From NCBI GenBank assembly GCA_025059875.1, contig JANXCT010000009.1:1-64000 (forward strand): a stretch of DNA of 64,000 nucleotides, in the 5' to 3' direction. The notes under the pieces were generated by a model. It did not search any database and was not told the origin of the DNA. It saw only the letters and a program-made list of their open reading frames with translations. The DNA is from Candidatus Kapaibacterium sp. (GTDB lineage: Bacteria > Bacteroidota > Ignavibacteria > Kapaibacteriales > HRBIN21). Positions 8,649 to 19,123 of this stretch are shown here, piece by piece (position 1 is the first letter of the stretch; the number at the start of each line of letters is the position of its first letter). The position numbers were made by a program, and so were the translations under genes.

Positions 8649-10073
8649 TCAGAAGCCGTGCTCTAAGACCGCTTCGGCGGCGCGTAGGCGGAGCCAATGT
8701 TGGCGTTGCAACACGGGAAGCTGAAGTCGCTCGGCAGATGCGTTCTCGGCAATGTGGTCTGGGGAGGTACTCGAGACCAGAACAGTCCCAATCCCCTCCG
8801 TTCGCTGGACGAGCGCTATGGCTAGTTGTGCTAAGGGGACGGGGGGGATGGGTACGTGGAGAGCATCCTCCAGTACTGTCCGCAGGTGGCGGGCCCGTTC
8901 CCAAGCGCGGGCGGCATAGAGGCGTCCAATATCCGCCAGCGCTTGGTGTAGACGTTGCACGTAGTGCTCCCACTCTTGGCGGGCACGCTCCGTCTGCAAG
9001 AGCGGGGTTACTATATCGCTCAGCGAACGCAGCCGCTCAGTGATGTAGCCCTGTCGAACTCGGCTCCAGTCCTCGTAGCTGGCAAACTCGTGCCAGTGGT
9101 CTTGCAAAAAGAGGCTTAGCGTTAGGGATTCTCGTAGCATCTCTCGCTGGACCCCGTTGAGGGGCTGCTCTGTGAGGAGGCGCAAGAGCTGGGTCTCTGT
9201 ACGCAGGAACTCCCGAAGCAGACCCCGGATGTGTTCGACGGAGACGAGCGTAGTTTTCTCTACAGGAGGCTCTGCAATGAGCACTGGACGCTGACCCAAA
9301 CGGGCGCTGAGCGGACGGTAAGCAATGACGTGAAGGGCTTGGCCCATTGCATACTCCAGTAGCGTCCGACCCTCGATGACCGTCTCGGTTGCCGCAGCAG
9401 CCTCGAAGAGGTTGAAGGGAATTGCCAACAGGCGGAAGCGGTGGTGTTCCCCTCCAGCTGAACTAGCAACGGCAATAAGCTCTGGTAGGGACAGTGGGAT
9501 TGGTGTTTCCGGAGAAGACAAGAGTGCTTCGGATTGGATGCCATATGCACCGAGCCTTTCTCGGCGGGCCTCTTCCTCCAAGAAAGCGAACGCTTGTTCT
9601 AAGCGACGTAGGAGCTCATGGACAGCTTCGTCCTCGGGGAGTCCCTGCATACGGGCCCATTGGAGGAAGGTCTCGGGGGTCTGGAGCATGACTCCCGCTA
9701 CTGCCCCCTGTCGGAGCCGCTGATAGCATTCGGCGAGCTGCTCTTGGAGGAACTCAGGATGGATGCAGTAGCCAAGCCCCTCGCGGAGTCGGAGAAATTC
9801 AGGGTAAGGGCGTCCTTCGTGTTCACGCTCCAGGGCCCGATGATAGAGGATTCCTTCCACAAGCCCGAGAGCGACAAGCACGAGTGGCTGCTGGCCCGTT
9901 TGTGTACTCCAGTCTCCCAGAATGGTCTGACCAAATCCATCGTCGTCACTAGGAGCAGAGGCAAAGAGCCGGACGCCACTGCGCCAGGCTGCTTCTATAA
10001 GCTGCTGGGAATCGTGCGGAGAGGTGAAACGGCATGTGTTGAGTCCAAGTGGAGGCAGCAGATAGTGGGGCAT
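8649..10073 (-). CDS. Aldo/keto reductase homologue lacking the catalytic tetrad
   Basis: Predicted 474-residue protein aligning, by eye, along an aldo/keto reductase (AKR) barrel of the type with YCIHPEFL and an AFAVLEE-like helix. At the positions where AKRs carry the Asp and Tyr (usual IDTAxNY) it reads LFASAPSD. Where the Lys strand should be it reads LVLVALG. Where LLHNPE carries the His it reads VMLQTPE. All four catalytic residues seem replaced, yet the frame is long and intact. It may be a binding or scaffold pseudoenzyme. The C-terminal ~200 residues are helical and belong to the family's extension. It is single-gene and divergent from mutL. Confidence 0.65.
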   Translation of the reverse strand: MPHYLLPPLGLNTCRFTSPHDSQQLIEAAWRSGVRLFASAPSDDDGFGQTILGDWSTQTGQQPLVLVALGLVEGILYHRALEREHEGRPYPEFLRLREGLGYCIHPEFLQEQLAECYQRLRQGAVAGVMLQTPETFLQWARMQGLPEDEAVHELLRRLEQAFAFLEEEARRERLGAYGIQSEALLSSPETPIPLSLPELIAVASSAGGEHHRFRLLAIPFNLFEAAAATETVIEGRTLLEYAMGQALHVIAYRPLSARLGQRPVLIAEPPVEKTTLVSVEHIRGLLREFLRTETQLLRLLTEQPLNGVQREMLRESLTLSLFLQDHWHEFASYEDWSRVRQGYITERLRSLSDIVTPLLQTERARQEWEHYVQRLHQALADIGRLYAARAWERARHLRTVLEDALHVPIPPVPLAQLAIALVQRTEGIGTVLVSSTSPDHIAENASAERLQLPVLQRQHWLRLRAAEAVLEHGF

Positions 10074-10203
10074 GGCAGCTTACCCTGGCTAGCTAGCACC
10101 AAACTCGAGGGCCACAAAAGTAAGGAGAAGCACCTGAAGGGCTTATGGCAATGACAGCAGAAGCGGTGCGTCATACTGCCGGCAAGGTGATAGGTCCCGG
10201 GCG

Positions 10204-12015
10204 ATGGAAGAGCGGCGTATCTGGATTTTGCCCGACTTCGTGGTAAGCCAAATTGCTGCCGGCGAGGTGGTGCAGCGGCCAGAGTCGGTCGTCAAGGAGC
10301 TGGTAGAGAATGCTCTTGATGCAGGGGCGACAACGATTGCCGTCACAGTCCATGGCGGGGGCAAACGGCTCATCCACGTCGTGGACAACGGTTGTGGGAT
10401 GAGTCGCCCTGACCTCCTCCTCTGCATTCAGCGTCACGCTACGAGTAAGCTGAGGAGTCTTGAAGACCTCCATCGGATTCGTACGCTGGGTTTCCGTGGC
10501 GAAGCTTTGGCCTCGATTGCTGCCGTTTCACAGTTAGAGATCCGAACGCGGCGAGCGGAAGACGCTGTCGGCTGGCGCCTCCTCTCCGAGCCGGAAGGGG
10601 AGCCGCGAGTAGAGCCGTATGCCTGCGAGAAAGGGACGCAGGTGTTCGTTCGGAATCTCTTCTACAACGTCCCAGCTCGGCGTAAGTTCCTCCGCTCCGA
10701 CATTACCGAGTTCCGCTTGATTGCTGACATGATGACCCGCTTCGTCTTGGGGCAGCCCGATGTCCGCTTTGTCTTCAACGATGAGCGTACTCTGCTGTTC
10801 GATGTCCCGCCAGGGATGCTCCAGGAGCGTTTTGCCGTCCTCTTTGGGGATGAACTCGCCCAGCGAATGCTGCCTGTTGAGTACTGTACGGAGGGTCTTA
10901 GGATCTGGGGACTCATCGGGCATCCAGAGGTGAGCCGCCCCTCGCGGACCCATCAGTTCCTGTTCCTCAACCGCCGCTGGATTCGGCACAAGGGGCTCAG
11001 TCATGCAGTCTACACAGCGTACGAGCAGCTCCTGGACACGGGTAGCTACCCTGTCTTCGTGCTCCACATAGAAGTGGACCCAGAGGAGGTGGATGTGAAC
11101 GTGCACCCGCAGAAGTACGAGGTCCGCTTCGAAGATGAGCAGCGTGCTTTCACTGCGATGCTGGAGGCAGTCCAGGGGACGCTCCGGCAGTACCACTTAG
11201 CACCCATCGTGGCAGTGGAGTTCGCTCATGCTCCAATGACAGTGGAGCGGACCCGAGAGGGAGAGCAACTGCTAGTCAATCGGCTAACGGGTGAGATCAT
11301 AGCTCCCGCAAGGCCAGGGTTGCGACAAGAGAGTGTTGGAGGAGGCCGTGGGGAGCGAATTTCGGCGAGCGGAGACGCTACTCGGCATGTCCTCAACAGG
11401 GTCCCTGCAGGCGCAGAGCTTGCGTCTGGCCTCCTTGCGCCGACACTCGCAGTGCGGTGCTGGCAGATCCGCAGGACCTATATCCTCTGGGAGACGGCGG
11501 AAGGCTTGCGGCTCGTTGACCAGCATGTCGCGCACGAGCGTGTTCTCTACGAGCGCTTCCGCCAGGCCTGGGAATTGGGCCAGCGGCTACCTCAGCGGCT
11601 TCTTTTGCCCCTGCCGATAGCTCTCTCCCCTGCTGAGAGGGCGCTCGTGGAAGAGCTGTGGGAGGCTCTCCACGCTACGGGCTTTGAGCTCCAGCGGTTG
11701 CCCTCGGGAGATTACGAACTCACTGCAGCGCCTGCTGATCTCCCTTCGGGCCAGGAGGAGCAGACTCTGCGGGAGCTCTTAGCAGCGTACCAACAGCAGA
11801 GACCTTTGATTACAGGCTCAGTGGTCGGGTGGCTACTGGCAACGATGGCCTGCAAAGCAGCGGTGAAGGCAGGTGACCTCCTCACAGAAGCAGAGATGCA
11901 AGCGCTCCTCCAGCAGCTCCAGGAATGTCGTCTGCCTTACGTGTGCCCCCACGGGCGTCCCGTAATCGTGGAGCTCCCTTGGGAAGAGGTAGAGCGGCTC
12001 TTTGAACGGCGGTGA
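10204..12015 (+). CDS. mutL: DNA mismatch repair protein MutL with endonuclease site
   Basis: Predicted 603-residue mismatch-repair ATPase and nickase acting with MutS. GHKL motifs are present: E35 in VKELVENALDAGA, DNGCGM (61-66) and TLGFRGEALASI (94-105). The C-terminal endonuclease site is present as DQHVAHERVLYE from D439 (usual DQHAxxExxxxE, with A replaced by V), ACKAAVKAGD from 549 and CPHGRP at 581-586. This is the nicking MutL type of bacteria without MutH. A long variable linker joins the two halves. A weak AAGGTGA lies 13 bp upstream of ATG 10204. The stop is 2 bp from the 3' end of a convergent tRNA gene. Confidence 0.96.
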   Translation: MEERRIWILPDFVVSQIAAGEVVQRPESVVKELVENALDAGATTIAVTVHGGGKRLIHVVDNGCGMSRPDLLLCIQRHATSKLRSLEDLHRIRTLGFRGEALASIAAVSQLEIRTRRAEDAVGWRLLSEPEGEPRVEPYACEKGTQVFVRNLFYNVPARRKFLRSDITEFRLIADMMTRFVLGQPDVRFVFNDERTLLFDVPPGMLQERFAVLFGDELAQRMLPVEYCTEGLRIWGLIGHPEVSRPSRTHQFLFLNRRWIRHKGLSHAVYTAYEQLLDTGSYPVFVLHIEVDPEEVDVNVHPQKYEVRFEDEQRAFTAMLEAVQGTLRQYHLAPIVAVEFAHAPMTVERTREGEQLLVNRLTGEIIAPARPGLRQESVGGGRGERISASGDATRHVLNRVPAGAELASGLLAPTLAVRCWQIRRTYILWETAEGLRLVDQHVAHERVLYERFRQAWELGQRLPQRLLLPLPIALSPAERALVEELWEALHATGFELQRLPSGDYELTAAPADLPSGQEEQTLRELLAAYQQQRPLITGSVVGWLLATMACKAAVKAGDLLTEAEMQALLQQLQECRLPYVCPHGRPVIVELPWEEVERLFERR

Positions 12016-12017
12016 AG

Positions 12018-12103
12018 TGCCCGGAGCGGGAGTCGAACCCGCACGGGGCTTGCGCCCCACGGGATTTTAAGTCCCGTGCGTCTACCAGTTCCGCCATCCG
12101 GGC
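12018..12103 (-). tRNA. tRNA-Leu (anticodon UAA)
   Basis: On the minus strand an 86-nt cloverleaf folds with a 7-bp acceptor stem (GCCCGGA/TCCGGGC). It has the D-loop GGCGGAACTGGTAGACGC, an anticodon arm with loop CTTAAAA (anticodon TAA), a long type II variable arm (GGGGCGCAAGCCCC) and a T arm with GTTCGAC. The long variable arm and anticodon identify a leucine tRNA reading UUA/UUG. The discriminator is A at 12018; the CCA end is not encoded (CTT follows), so it must be added by nucleotidyltransferase. It is convergent with mutL. Confidence 0.96.
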
Positions 12104-12251
12104 AGTGGCACTTACGAAAATACTCTGTTTGCTGCCAAGACCGAGGTACTCCCAGACGGCGATTTCGCTGACGGGAGGTCCTGTAGGACGTCTCTTCCAT
12201 TGCGGACGGCATTGTTTATCACCGTGCAGCAACCGCATGCAGGAGAGCTCC

Positions 12252-12259
12252 TAATTTTG
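12252..12259 (+). promoter_or_regulatory. Candidate -7 promoter element for lepA operon
   Basis: TAATTTTG matches TAnnTTTG exactly and lies 36 bp upstream of the lepA start in the 190-bp gap after the tRNA. No TTG is found at the expected -33 position, so this is tentative. Confidence 0.3.
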
Positions 12260-12294
12260 CTTTTCGCAACGAAAAAGCGCCGTGCGCTGCTAGC

Positions 12295-14103
12295 ATGGAG
12301 CTCTCGCACATTCGAAACTTCTGCATCATCGCCCACATTGACCACGGGAAATCAACCTTGGCCGACCGGCTGCTGGAACTGACCGGCAGCGTGAGCTCCC
12401 GGGAGATGGTGATGGACCAAATCCTGGACGACAACCCGTTGGAGCAGGAACGTGGCATCACGATCAAGCTCCATGCGGCACAGATGCGCTACACAGCGCC
12501 CGACGGCCAGCAGTACCTTTTGAATCTGATCGACACGCCAGGGCACGTGGACTTCTCCTACGAGGTCTCGCGCTCTCTGGCAGCTTGCGAGGGAGCAATC
12601 CTGGTCGTGGATGCCAGCCAGGGGATAGAAGCCCAGACGATCAGCAACCTCTACTTGGCCGTGGAAGCTGGGTTGGAGGTCATTCCGGTCATCAACAAGA
12701 TAGACCTCCCCAACGCCGCCGACATGATCCCAGTAGTCCAGCAGCAGCTCGTGGACCTGATTGGATGCCGCCCTGAAGAGGTCCTGCTGGTGTCGGCAAA
12801 GCACGGTACGGGGATTGACCGGTTGCTGCAGGCGATCATTGAACGAATCCCTCCGCCACAAGGAGATCCAGAGGCCCCGCTACGGGCGCTCATCTTTGAC
12901 TCCATGTTTGACCCCTACCGCGGGGTGGTTGTCTATGTGCGGCTCTTCGACGGTACTCTGAGGGAAGGTGACCAGGTGCTGTTCTGGGCGACCCAGCAGG
13001 TGTATGAAGTAGATGAGGTCGGCATCAAGCAGCTCAAGCGCCAGCGGACGGGTGAGCTCAGCGCTGGTATGGTAGGCTACTTCGTTGCCAACATCCGGCG
13101 CGTCCAAGACACAAAGGTTGGCGACACTGTCACTCACGCAGAACGGCCATGCGCACAGCCAGTGCCGGGCTTCCGCGAAGTCAAACCGATGGTGTTCTGC
13201 GGCATCTACCCGGCCAATGCTGAAGACTTCGAAGAGCTGAGGGATGCGCTGGCCAAGTTAGCCCTCAACGATGCGGCGATTGTCTACGAACCCGAGAGCT
13301 CTGCGGCGCTTGGCTTCGGCTTCCGCTGCGGCTTCCTGGGACTCCTCCACATGGAGATCGTGCAGGAGCGCCTTGAGCGGGAGTTCGGGCAGAACATCGT
13401 CGTTACGGTCCCGAACGTCCGTTACCAGGTCCTCCGCACGGATGGGGAGATCGTCTACGTAGACAACCCTGCCCAGATGCCGCCTCCGACCCACATTGAG
13501 GAGATCGCCGAACCGTACATCCGCGCCCAGATCATCACCCCGACCGATTACATCGGTGCTATCATGCGCCTGTGCATGGACCGTCGGGGCGTGCAGACGG
13601 GGATGTCGTACCTCTCTCCCACCCGAGTTGACTTGCAGTTTGAGCTGCCACTTGCGGAGGTCATCTTCGACTTCTACGACAAGCTGAAGTCGGTCTCGCA
13701 GGGGTACGCCTCGTTTGACTACGAGCACATTGGCTACCGTCCGGGTGACCTCGTCAAGCTCGATATCCTCATCAATGGCGAGCCGGTGGACGCCCTCTCG
13801 ATGATCGTCCACCGAGAGCGGGCCTACGAGTGGGGGCGGAAGCTCTGTGCGAAGCTGCGGGAGCTTATCCCACGGCAGCTCTTCGAGGTGGCAATCCAGG
13901 CGGCCATCGGTTCACGGGTGATTGCTCGGGAGACGATCAAGCCGCTGAGGAAGAACGTTTTGGCCAAATGCTACGGCGGGGACGTCACGCGTAAGCGGAA
14001 GCTCCTAGAGCGGCAGAAGGAGGGGAAGAAGCGTATGAAGCAGATCGGGCGTGTGGAGATTCCGCAGGAGGCCTTCCTGGCCGTGCTCAGCATTGAGAAG
14101 TGA
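12295..14103 (+). CDS. lepA: Elongation factor 4 (LepA) GTPase
   Basis: Predicted 602-residue translational GTPase that acts on stalled or mistranslocated ribosomes. G1 is [10 protein letters not shown]2 region QERGITIK, G3 DTPGH (from D80) and G4 NKID. The C-terminal LepA-specific domain ends in [20 protein letters not shown]. Length and motifs are fully canonical. It heads a four-gene operon: the next gene starts in a GTGA overlap with the lepA stop. The lepA-lepB order is widely conserved in bacteria. Confidence 0.97.
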   Translation: MELSHIRNFCIIAHIDHGKSTLADRLLELTGSVSSREMVMDQILDDNPLEQERGITIKLHAAQMRYTAPDGQQYLLNLIDTPGHVDFSYEVSRSLAACEGAILVVDASQGIEAQTISNLYLAVEAGLEVIPVINKIDLPNAADMIPVVQQQLVDLIGCRPEEVLLVSAKHGTGIDRLLQAIIERIPPPQGDPEAPLRALIFDSMFDPYRGVVVYVRLFDGTLREGDQVLFWATQQVYEVDEVGIKQLKRQRTGELSAGMVGYFVANIRRVQDTKVGDTVTHAERPCAQPVPGFREVKPMVFCGIYPANAEDFEELRDALAKLALNDAAIVYEPESSAALGFGFRCGFLGLLHMEIVQERLEREFGQNIVVTVPNVRYQVLRTDGEIVYVDNPAQMPPPTHIEEIAEPYIRAQIITPTDYIGAIMRLCMDRRGVQTGMSYLSPTRVDLQFELPLAEVIFDFYDKLKSVSQGYASFDYEHIGYRPGDLVKLDILINGEPVDALSMIVHRERAYEWGRKLCAKLRELIPRQLFEVAIQAAIGSRVIARETIKPLRKNVLAKCYGGDVTRKRKLLERQKEGKKRMKQIGRVEIPQEAFLAVLSIEK

Positions 14104-15035
14104 AGATGGAAGTCCGCCAGATCCTACTCTTGGCATGGCAGCGGTACCGCGAAGCACGTCGGCGGCGTAAGGAGCAACGCCGGAAGCCGAAGTCGGCTCA
14201 GGAGGCGATATTCTCCTGGTTCCGAAGCCTGCTAGGGGCGTTGGTGATCGTGATGATCATCAACGGGCTGGCTGTCGCCTCCTTTGTCGTCCCTACAGGT
14301 TCTATGGAGAACACCGTGGAGGCCGGGGACTTCCTCTTCGTCAACCGGCTTGTCTTCGGTCCTTCTACGCCGCAGATGATCCCCTTCCTCAACATCGCGC
14401 TGCCGTACCTGCGCCTACCAGGGCTGCGGCAGCCGCAGCGAGGCGATATCATTGTGTTCATCTTCCCAGGGTACCGCGACGAGGTAGAACCCCGGGAGTT
14501 CCAGTACTACCTCAAGCGCTGCGTTGCTGTTGCCGGTGACACGGTGGAGATTCGGCAGAAGCGTCTCTTTGTCAACGGTGTGGAACAGCCTCTGCCGCCG
14601 ACAGCTCTGGTGACGAATCTCCCGCCTCCGCCGGGCGATCAGTACCGGACCTTTCCCCGCGGTCGGGGCTACACGCGCGATGACTACGGCCCAATCCGTG
14701 TTCCTAGGCGTGGTGACACCATTTGGCTCAGTCTGCAGAACTTGCTGGAGTGGGACATCTTCATCCGCCGGGAGGGCCATAGTGTGGCGGTCCGGGATGG
14801 AAAGATCCTGATTGACGGCGTGCCTACCACGTTCTACGTCGTGGAGCGCGATTACTGCTTCGGGCTGGGGGACAACCGTGACAACAGTGAGGATAGTCGC
14901 TACTGGGGCTTTATCCCGATGGAGAACGTGGTCGGCAAGCCGATGATGGTCTACTGGTCATGGGATCCGGTGGCGCCGCTCTTGGAGAAGCTGGTGACCA
15001 TTCGCTGGGGGCGCATAGGAACTCTCGTTCGCTGA
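14100..15035 (+). CDS. lepB: Signal peptidase I (first copy)
   Basis: Predicted 311-residue membrane protease that removes Sec signal peptides. A basic N-terminal stretch is followed by one membrane segment (about 43-64). The catalytic Ser is S68 in [10 protein letters not shown] and the general-base Lys is K139 in [11 protein letters not shown]. The C-terminal box [14 protein letters not shown] completes the family signature. About 110 residues of insert lie between the Lys box and the last box. GTG 14100 overlaps the lepA stop; ATG 14106 is an alternative. Its stop overlaps the next start (TGATG). Confidence 0.94.
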   Translation: MKMEVRQILLLAWQRYREARRRRKEQRRKPKSAQEAIFSWFRSLLGALVIVMIINGLAVASFVVPTGSMENTVEAGDFLFVNRLVFGPSTPQMIPFLNIALPYLRLPGLRQPQRGDIIVFIFPGYRDEVEPREFQYYLKRCVAVAGDTVEIRQKRLFVNGVEQPLPPTALVTNLPPPPGDQYRTFPRGRGYTRDDYGPIRVPRRGDTIWLSLQNLLEWDIFIRREGHSVAVRDGKILIDGVPTTFYVVERDYCFGLGDNRDNSEDSRYWGFIPMENVVGKPMMVYWSWDPVAPLLEKLVTIRWGRIGTLVR

Positions 15036-15871
15036 TGCGCCTACAGTTGGTGTTCCGCCTAGGTAGCTACGTGCGCGGTGTGTCGGCGCACGTTGCTCTG
15101 TTTCAACGACGGCAGGCTCCCTCTATCCGCACCCAGAGGCCCTGGCTTCGAGGCCGAGATGTCCTGGAGGCGGCAGGGTTTGCGTTAGTTGTGGGCCTAC
15201 TCCTCAAAGCCGTGGTGGTAGATTTTTGCTACGTTCCCTCAGCTTCCATGGTGCCGACGCTGCTGCCCGGGGACTACGTTGTGGTGAGCCGAATCGCCTA
15301 TGCAGTGGGGTTGCCGGAGCGATTGCCGCTACTGGCATTCCAGCTCCCTGCGGAACTGCGGTGGTGGTATCGCTCCCCACAGCGGTGGGACGTTGTCGTC
15401 GCTGAGTTCCCTGATAGCGCGGAGGCGGTCAGTTACTACGTCAAGCGTGTCGTCGGGCTTCCGGGGGATACGTTACGGTTTGCTGGCGATACTCTGGTCA
15501 TCAATCGGGTGGCGTACTGGTTACCTGGAATGCGTGAACGGCCTCGGAGGATCGTCGTCCCACGCCGTGGGATGGTCATCCCACTCTCAGCCGCCTCAGC
15601 CCTGGAGTGGTTGCCAATCCTACAGCGCGATGGAGCCGGTGTGGTCGTGGTGGGAGATAGCATCTACGTCGATGGCCGTCCGGCAGAGCACTACGTTGTG
15701 CGGCATGACCATGTCTTCCTCATGGGCGACAACTACCGAGCTAGCATGGACTCCCGCCACTGGGGCCCGGTTCCCCGGAGGGCCATCGTCGGTAAGGCGG
15801 TGATGGTCTACTACTCCCGGGCCGAGGATGGGCGCATTCGATGGAATCGGATTGGGACGCTCCTGCACTGA
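15035..15871 (+). CDS. Signal peptidase I (second, tandem copy)
   Basis: Predicted 278-residue second type I signal peptidase directly following the first. One membrane segment is at about 46-64. The catalytic Ser is S71 in VPSASMVPTL, the Lys is K137 in YVKRVVGLPGD, and the last box is GDNYRASMDSRHWG. It shares the insert arrangement of its neighbour but is clearly diverged, consistent with an old duplication and possibly a different substrate range. ATG 15035 is chosen because it overlaps the preceding stop as TGATG; the frame is open upstream inside lepB. The same junction links it to hemW. Confidence 0.92.
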   Translation: MRLQLVFRLGSYVRGVSAHVALFQRRQAPSIRTQRPWLRGRDVLEAAGFALVVGLLLKAVVVDFCYVPSASMVPTLLPGDYVVVSRIAYAVGLPERLPLLAFQLPAELRWWYRSPQRWDVVVAEFPDSAEAVSYYVKRVVGLPGDTLRFAGDTLVINRVAYWLPGMRERPRRIVVPRRGMVIPLSAASALEWLPILQRDGAGVVVVGDSIYVDGRPAEHYVVRHDHVFLMGDNYRASMDSRHWGPVPRRAIVGKAVMVYYSRAEDGRIRWNRIGTLLH

Positions 15872-17079
15872 TGCGTGGGCTCTACCTCCATATCCCCTTC
15901 TGCGAGCACAAATGCTGCTACTGTGACTTCTACTCGGTCGAGCGCCCGGAGCTGATAGGGCCGTTCGTTGATGTGCTCTGCCGCGAGATAGAGCTCTTGC
16001 CGGAACAGATTCCCGAAGCTGTGGCCGAACCTGTGGCTACCGTCTACTTCGGTGGCGGCACGCCGTCACTGCTGTCACCGCAGCAGTTGGAGCGGATCGT
16101 GGAACGCCTGCACCGCATCTTCCGCTGGGAGCCAGAGGTGGAGTGGACGATGGAATGCAATCCTGGGACCGTGACAGAGGAACGGCTCCGGGCATATCGG
16201 CAGTTGGGAGTGACACGACTCAGCTTCGGGGTCCAGTCGTTCCATCCCGAGGAGTTGCGTTTCCTGGAGCGCATCCATACGGTGCGAGAGGCACAGCTGG
16301 CTGTAGAGTGGGCGCGGCGGGCTGGTTTCGAGAACATCAACATTGACCTCATGTTCGCGGTGCCCGGGCAGACAGTGGAGTCATGGCTGACCACGCTCCA
16401 ACGAACGATCGCACTGGCTCCGCAGCACATCTCTGCCTACAGCCTCATCTGGGAGCCTGGAACACCACTCTACGCCCGCTGGAAGCGCGGGGAGGTTGCG
16501 CCCGTCTCGGAGGAGCTGGATGTGGCACAGTACGAGTTGGCAGTTCATCTCCTGCAAGATGCTGGGTACCTGCACTATGAGGTCTCCAACTTCGCTCGGC
16601 CCGGATACGAATGCCGGCACAACCTGCTCTACTGGCATGCTGAAGAGTACGTTGCGCTGGGTCCCTCAGCGCATGGGTACTTGAGGGGACGCCGCTATTG
16701 GAACGTCCGAAGCTTGCGTCAATACCAGGAGCTCATCCGCCAAGGCCAACTCCCAATTGCCGGCTCTGAGCATCTCAGCGCGGTGGAGCGATTGGAAGAG
16801 CTTGTCTTCTTGGGGCTGCGCTCCGACGGTCTGCGCTTTGACCGCATTCGGCAGGAGTTTGGGATAGACCTTGCAATGGAGGCCGCTCCAATCCTGGCGC
16901 AATGGGAGGAGTTAGGGGTCGTGCGGCTACGAACCCCGCATCGGCTGTGGCTGAACTGGCGAGGGTATCTCATGTGCGATGAGTTGGCGAGCCAACTGAT
17001 GCTCTGTGCTGAACGGGCTCTCAGCAGAACGGATAGGCAGTCCGGCCCTTGCCAGGAGCTTACTCTGCTTGCCGGATAG
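15871..17079 (+). CDS. hemW: Radical SAM haem chaperone HemW (coproporphyrinogen oxidase-like)
   Basis: Predicted 402-residue radical SAM protein. The cluster motif is C11xxxC15xxC18 (CEHKCCYC), followed by [10 protein letters not shown], the SAM-binding signature of the HemN/HemW group. There is no N-terminal extension of the true oxygen-independent oxidase HemN, so the haem chaperone HemW is the better call; family members bind haem for insertion into respiratory enzymes. The start overlaps the preceding stop as TGATG, making it the fourth coupled gene of the lepA operon. Its 3' end overlaps the convergent DUF255 gene by 20 bp. Confidence 0.88.
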   Translation: MRGLYLHIPFCEHKCCYCDFYSVERPELIGPFVDVLCREIELLPEQIPEAVAEPVATVYFGGGTPSLLSPQQLERIVERLHRIFRWEPEVEWTMECNPGTVTEERLRAYRQLGVTRLSFGVQSFHPEELRFLERIHTVREAQLAVEWARRAGFENINIDLMFAVPGQTVESWLTTLQRTIALAPQHISAYSLIWEPGTPLYARWKRGEVAPVSEELDVAQYELAVHLLQDAGYLHYEVSNFARPGYECRHNLLYWHAEEYVALGPSAHGYLRGRRYWNVRSLRQYQELIRQGQLPIAGSEHLSAVERLEELVFLGLRSDGLRFDRIRQEFGIDLAMEAAPILAQWEELGVVRLRTPHRLWLNWRGYLMCDELASQLMLCAERALSRTDRQSGPCQELTLLAG

Positions 17080-19123
17080 GTAAAAGCTCGCGGAGCGCCT
17101 CTGCTGTCGTAATGGGCCGTTGGCAAGCGCCATCAACACAGACATGTGCGGCAGGCTCCGGTAGGAGCGGGTATTGGGCATATGCCGGGGCTAAGCGGCG
17201 GAAACTCTCAACGGCGTCTTTCCCGGCGGCACCGAGGAAGACACTCCGCGGAAGGAAGTGGCGATGGGCTTCCCGGATGAGTTTCGAGAGGCCGTCGCTG
17301 GGGGTTTCTGCTAAGAAGCAGATCTCCGACGTTGGTCCGTAGGCCATGTCCAGAGCGATGAGAAGGCCGGGGAAGGCCATCGGAGCCTCTTGCACGGTTG
17401 CCGGTGCTGCTGCGAGCGCCTCTTCTGCCCAAGTCCGCCACTGGGTGTCGCCGGTGATATGCGCCAAGCGGAGGAAGTTCCAACAAGCCACCGCTGCCCC
17501 AGAAGGAGTGGCTCCATCGGCGTCCTCACGGTACCGTAGTGGCAGTTCGTTCGTGGAGGGGCTGGTGAGGTAGAAGGCGCCGGTAGTGGAATCCCAGAAG
17601 CGTTCGCGGAGTTGCTGGCCAATCTGGAGGGCCGCTTCCAGCACGGCAACGTCGAGCTGTGTGCCGTAGAGTTCTACAAGTCCCCACAGCAGAAACGCGT
17701 AGTCGTCCAGCAGCCCAGGCACGCTCCAAGAACCGTCGGCGTAGCAGTGGAAGAGCACCCCATGCTCCTTCCAGCACCGTAGGAACCAGCCTGCTGTCCG
17801 GGAGGCCGTGGCTTGGTAGCGTTCATCGCCGAGGCTTCGAGCAGCGGTGCAGAGGGCTGCCAGCATGAGCCCGTTCCAGTCGGTGAGGATCTTCTCATCC
17901 CGCTGGGGTGGCACACGGCGTTGGCGGTAGGCGAAGAGCTTCTGCCGAATGGTCTCCCAAAGATGCTGGAGTGCTTCGGTAGCAAGGCCAAAGTGCTCGC
18001 CGAGGGCTTCCCACGGTGCAGTCTGGAAGAGGTGATTCCGTCCTAGTTCGGGCAGGTTCCCGTACGGCTCCACTCCAAAGGCGAAGCGCAAGAACTCGTA
18101 CTCTTGATCCGCGAGGAGGTGCCGCAGCTCTGCATCGCTCCAGAGGTAGAAGGCACCCTCCTCGCCGGCGCTGTCAGCGTCTTCGGAGGTGTAGAAGGCG
18201 CCTTCTGGGGCTAGAAGCTCTCGCTCGCAGTAGGCTATGACTTCGCGCACTGTCTGCGCCCAGAGCGGGGAAGGGCGGATTTGGTGTGCTTCAGCATATG
18301 CCAGCGAGAGTAGCGCTTGGTCGTAGAGCATCTTCTCGAAGTGCGGGATGCGCCACCGCTCGTCGGTGGCATATCGGTGGAACCCGAAGCCGACGTGGTC
18401 GTAGAGTCCACCGAAGCGCATCTGCTGCAGGGAGTACTCCACCATCTGGAGGGCCTTTGGCTCTCCCGTGCGGTACCACCAGCGCAGCAGGAAGAGGAGC
18501 TGCGGTACCATCGGGAACTTGGGGGCTCCGCCGAAGCCGCCGTATCGGGGATCATATTGCCGCTCTAACTGCTCGTAAGCGCGCTGCAGCAGCTCGCTGG
18601 TAGGATGGCTGCCGAGGGGCTGACGGTGGGTGCGGAGGAACTCCAGCACACGCTGGGCGTACGACAATAGGTCCTGCCGTCGGGTCCGCCACAGCTCAGC
18701 AATCTGGCGTAGTACTGTCAGCAGTCCAGGGCGCCCGTAGCGGTCCGTCTTCGGGAAGTACGTACCGGCGAAGAAAGGTAGCTTGGAAGGGGTCATGACG
18801 ATCGTCAGTGGCCAGCCTCCATGGCCGGTTATGGCTTGGCAGGCTTGCATGTAGAAAGCGTCGATATCGGGGCGCTCCTCGCGGTCGACTTTGATGCACA
18901 CGAAATGCTCATTGAGCACCTGGGCAACCTCGGGGTCGGCGAAGGACTCCCGTTCCATCACGTGGCACCAGTGGCACGCGGAGTAGCCGATGGAGAGGAA
19001 GATTGGCTTATCCTCCTGCAGGGCTCGTTGGAAGGCTTCTTCACACCAGGAATACCAGTCTACGGGGTTCTCGGCATGCTGCCGGAGGTAGAGGCTCTTC
19101 TCATGGGCCAGGCGATTAGCCAT
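17060..19123 (-). CDS. DUF255 thioredoxin-domain protein (YyaL/SSP411 type)
   Basis: Predicted 687-residue protein. The N-terminal ~160 residues form a thioredoxin-like DUF255 domain starting [21 protein letters not shown], with the [10 protein letters not shown] motif (C50, C53) and WPLTIVMTP. The rest is an (alpha/alpha)6-barrel-like region resembling the N-acylglucosamine 2-epimerase fold. Homologues are widespread but the reaction is unproven. ATG 19123 is chosen because the family starts here and because it overlaps the upstream DinB stop by 8 bp (ATGGCTAA); a longer start at 19204 would sit inside dinB. Expression is probably coupled to the DinB gene. Confidence 0.9.
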   Translation of the reverse strand: MANRLAHEKSLYLRQHAENPVDWYSWCEEAFQRALQEDKPIFLSIGYSACHWCHVMERESFADPEVAQVLNEHFVCIKVDREERPDIDAFYMQACQAITGHGGWPLTIVMTPSKLPFFAGTYFPKTDRYGRPGLLTVLRQIAELWRTRRQDLLSYAQRVLEFLRTHRQPLGSHPTSELLQRAYEQLERQYDPRYGGFGGAPKFPMVPQLLFLLRWWYRTGEPKALQMVEYSLQQMRFGGLYDHVGFGFHRYATDERWRIPHFEKMLYDQALLSLAYAEAHQIRPSPLWAQTVREVIAYCERELLAPEGAFYTSEDADSAGEEGAFYLWSDAELRHLLADQEYEFLRFAFGVEPYGNLPELGRNHLFQTAPWEALGEHFGLATEALQHLWETIRQKLFAYRQRRVPPQRDEKILTDWNGLMLAALCTAARSLGDERYQATASRTAGWFLRCWKEHGVLFHCYADGSWSVPGLLDDYAFLLWGLVELYGTQLDVAVLEAALQIGQQLRERFWDSTTGAFYLTSPSTNELPLRYREDADGATPSGAAVACWNFLRLAHITGDTQWRTWAEEALAAAPATVQEAPMAFPGLLIALDMAYGPTSEICFLAETPSDGLSKLIREAHRHFLPRSVFLGAAGKDAVESFRRLAPAYAQYPLLPEPAAHVCVDGACQRPITTAEALRELLPIRQAE

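Noticed and set aside
13258-13812. 184-codon open frame opposite lepA
   Set aside because: Entirely within lepA; Asp/Arg/Val-rich shadow translation.
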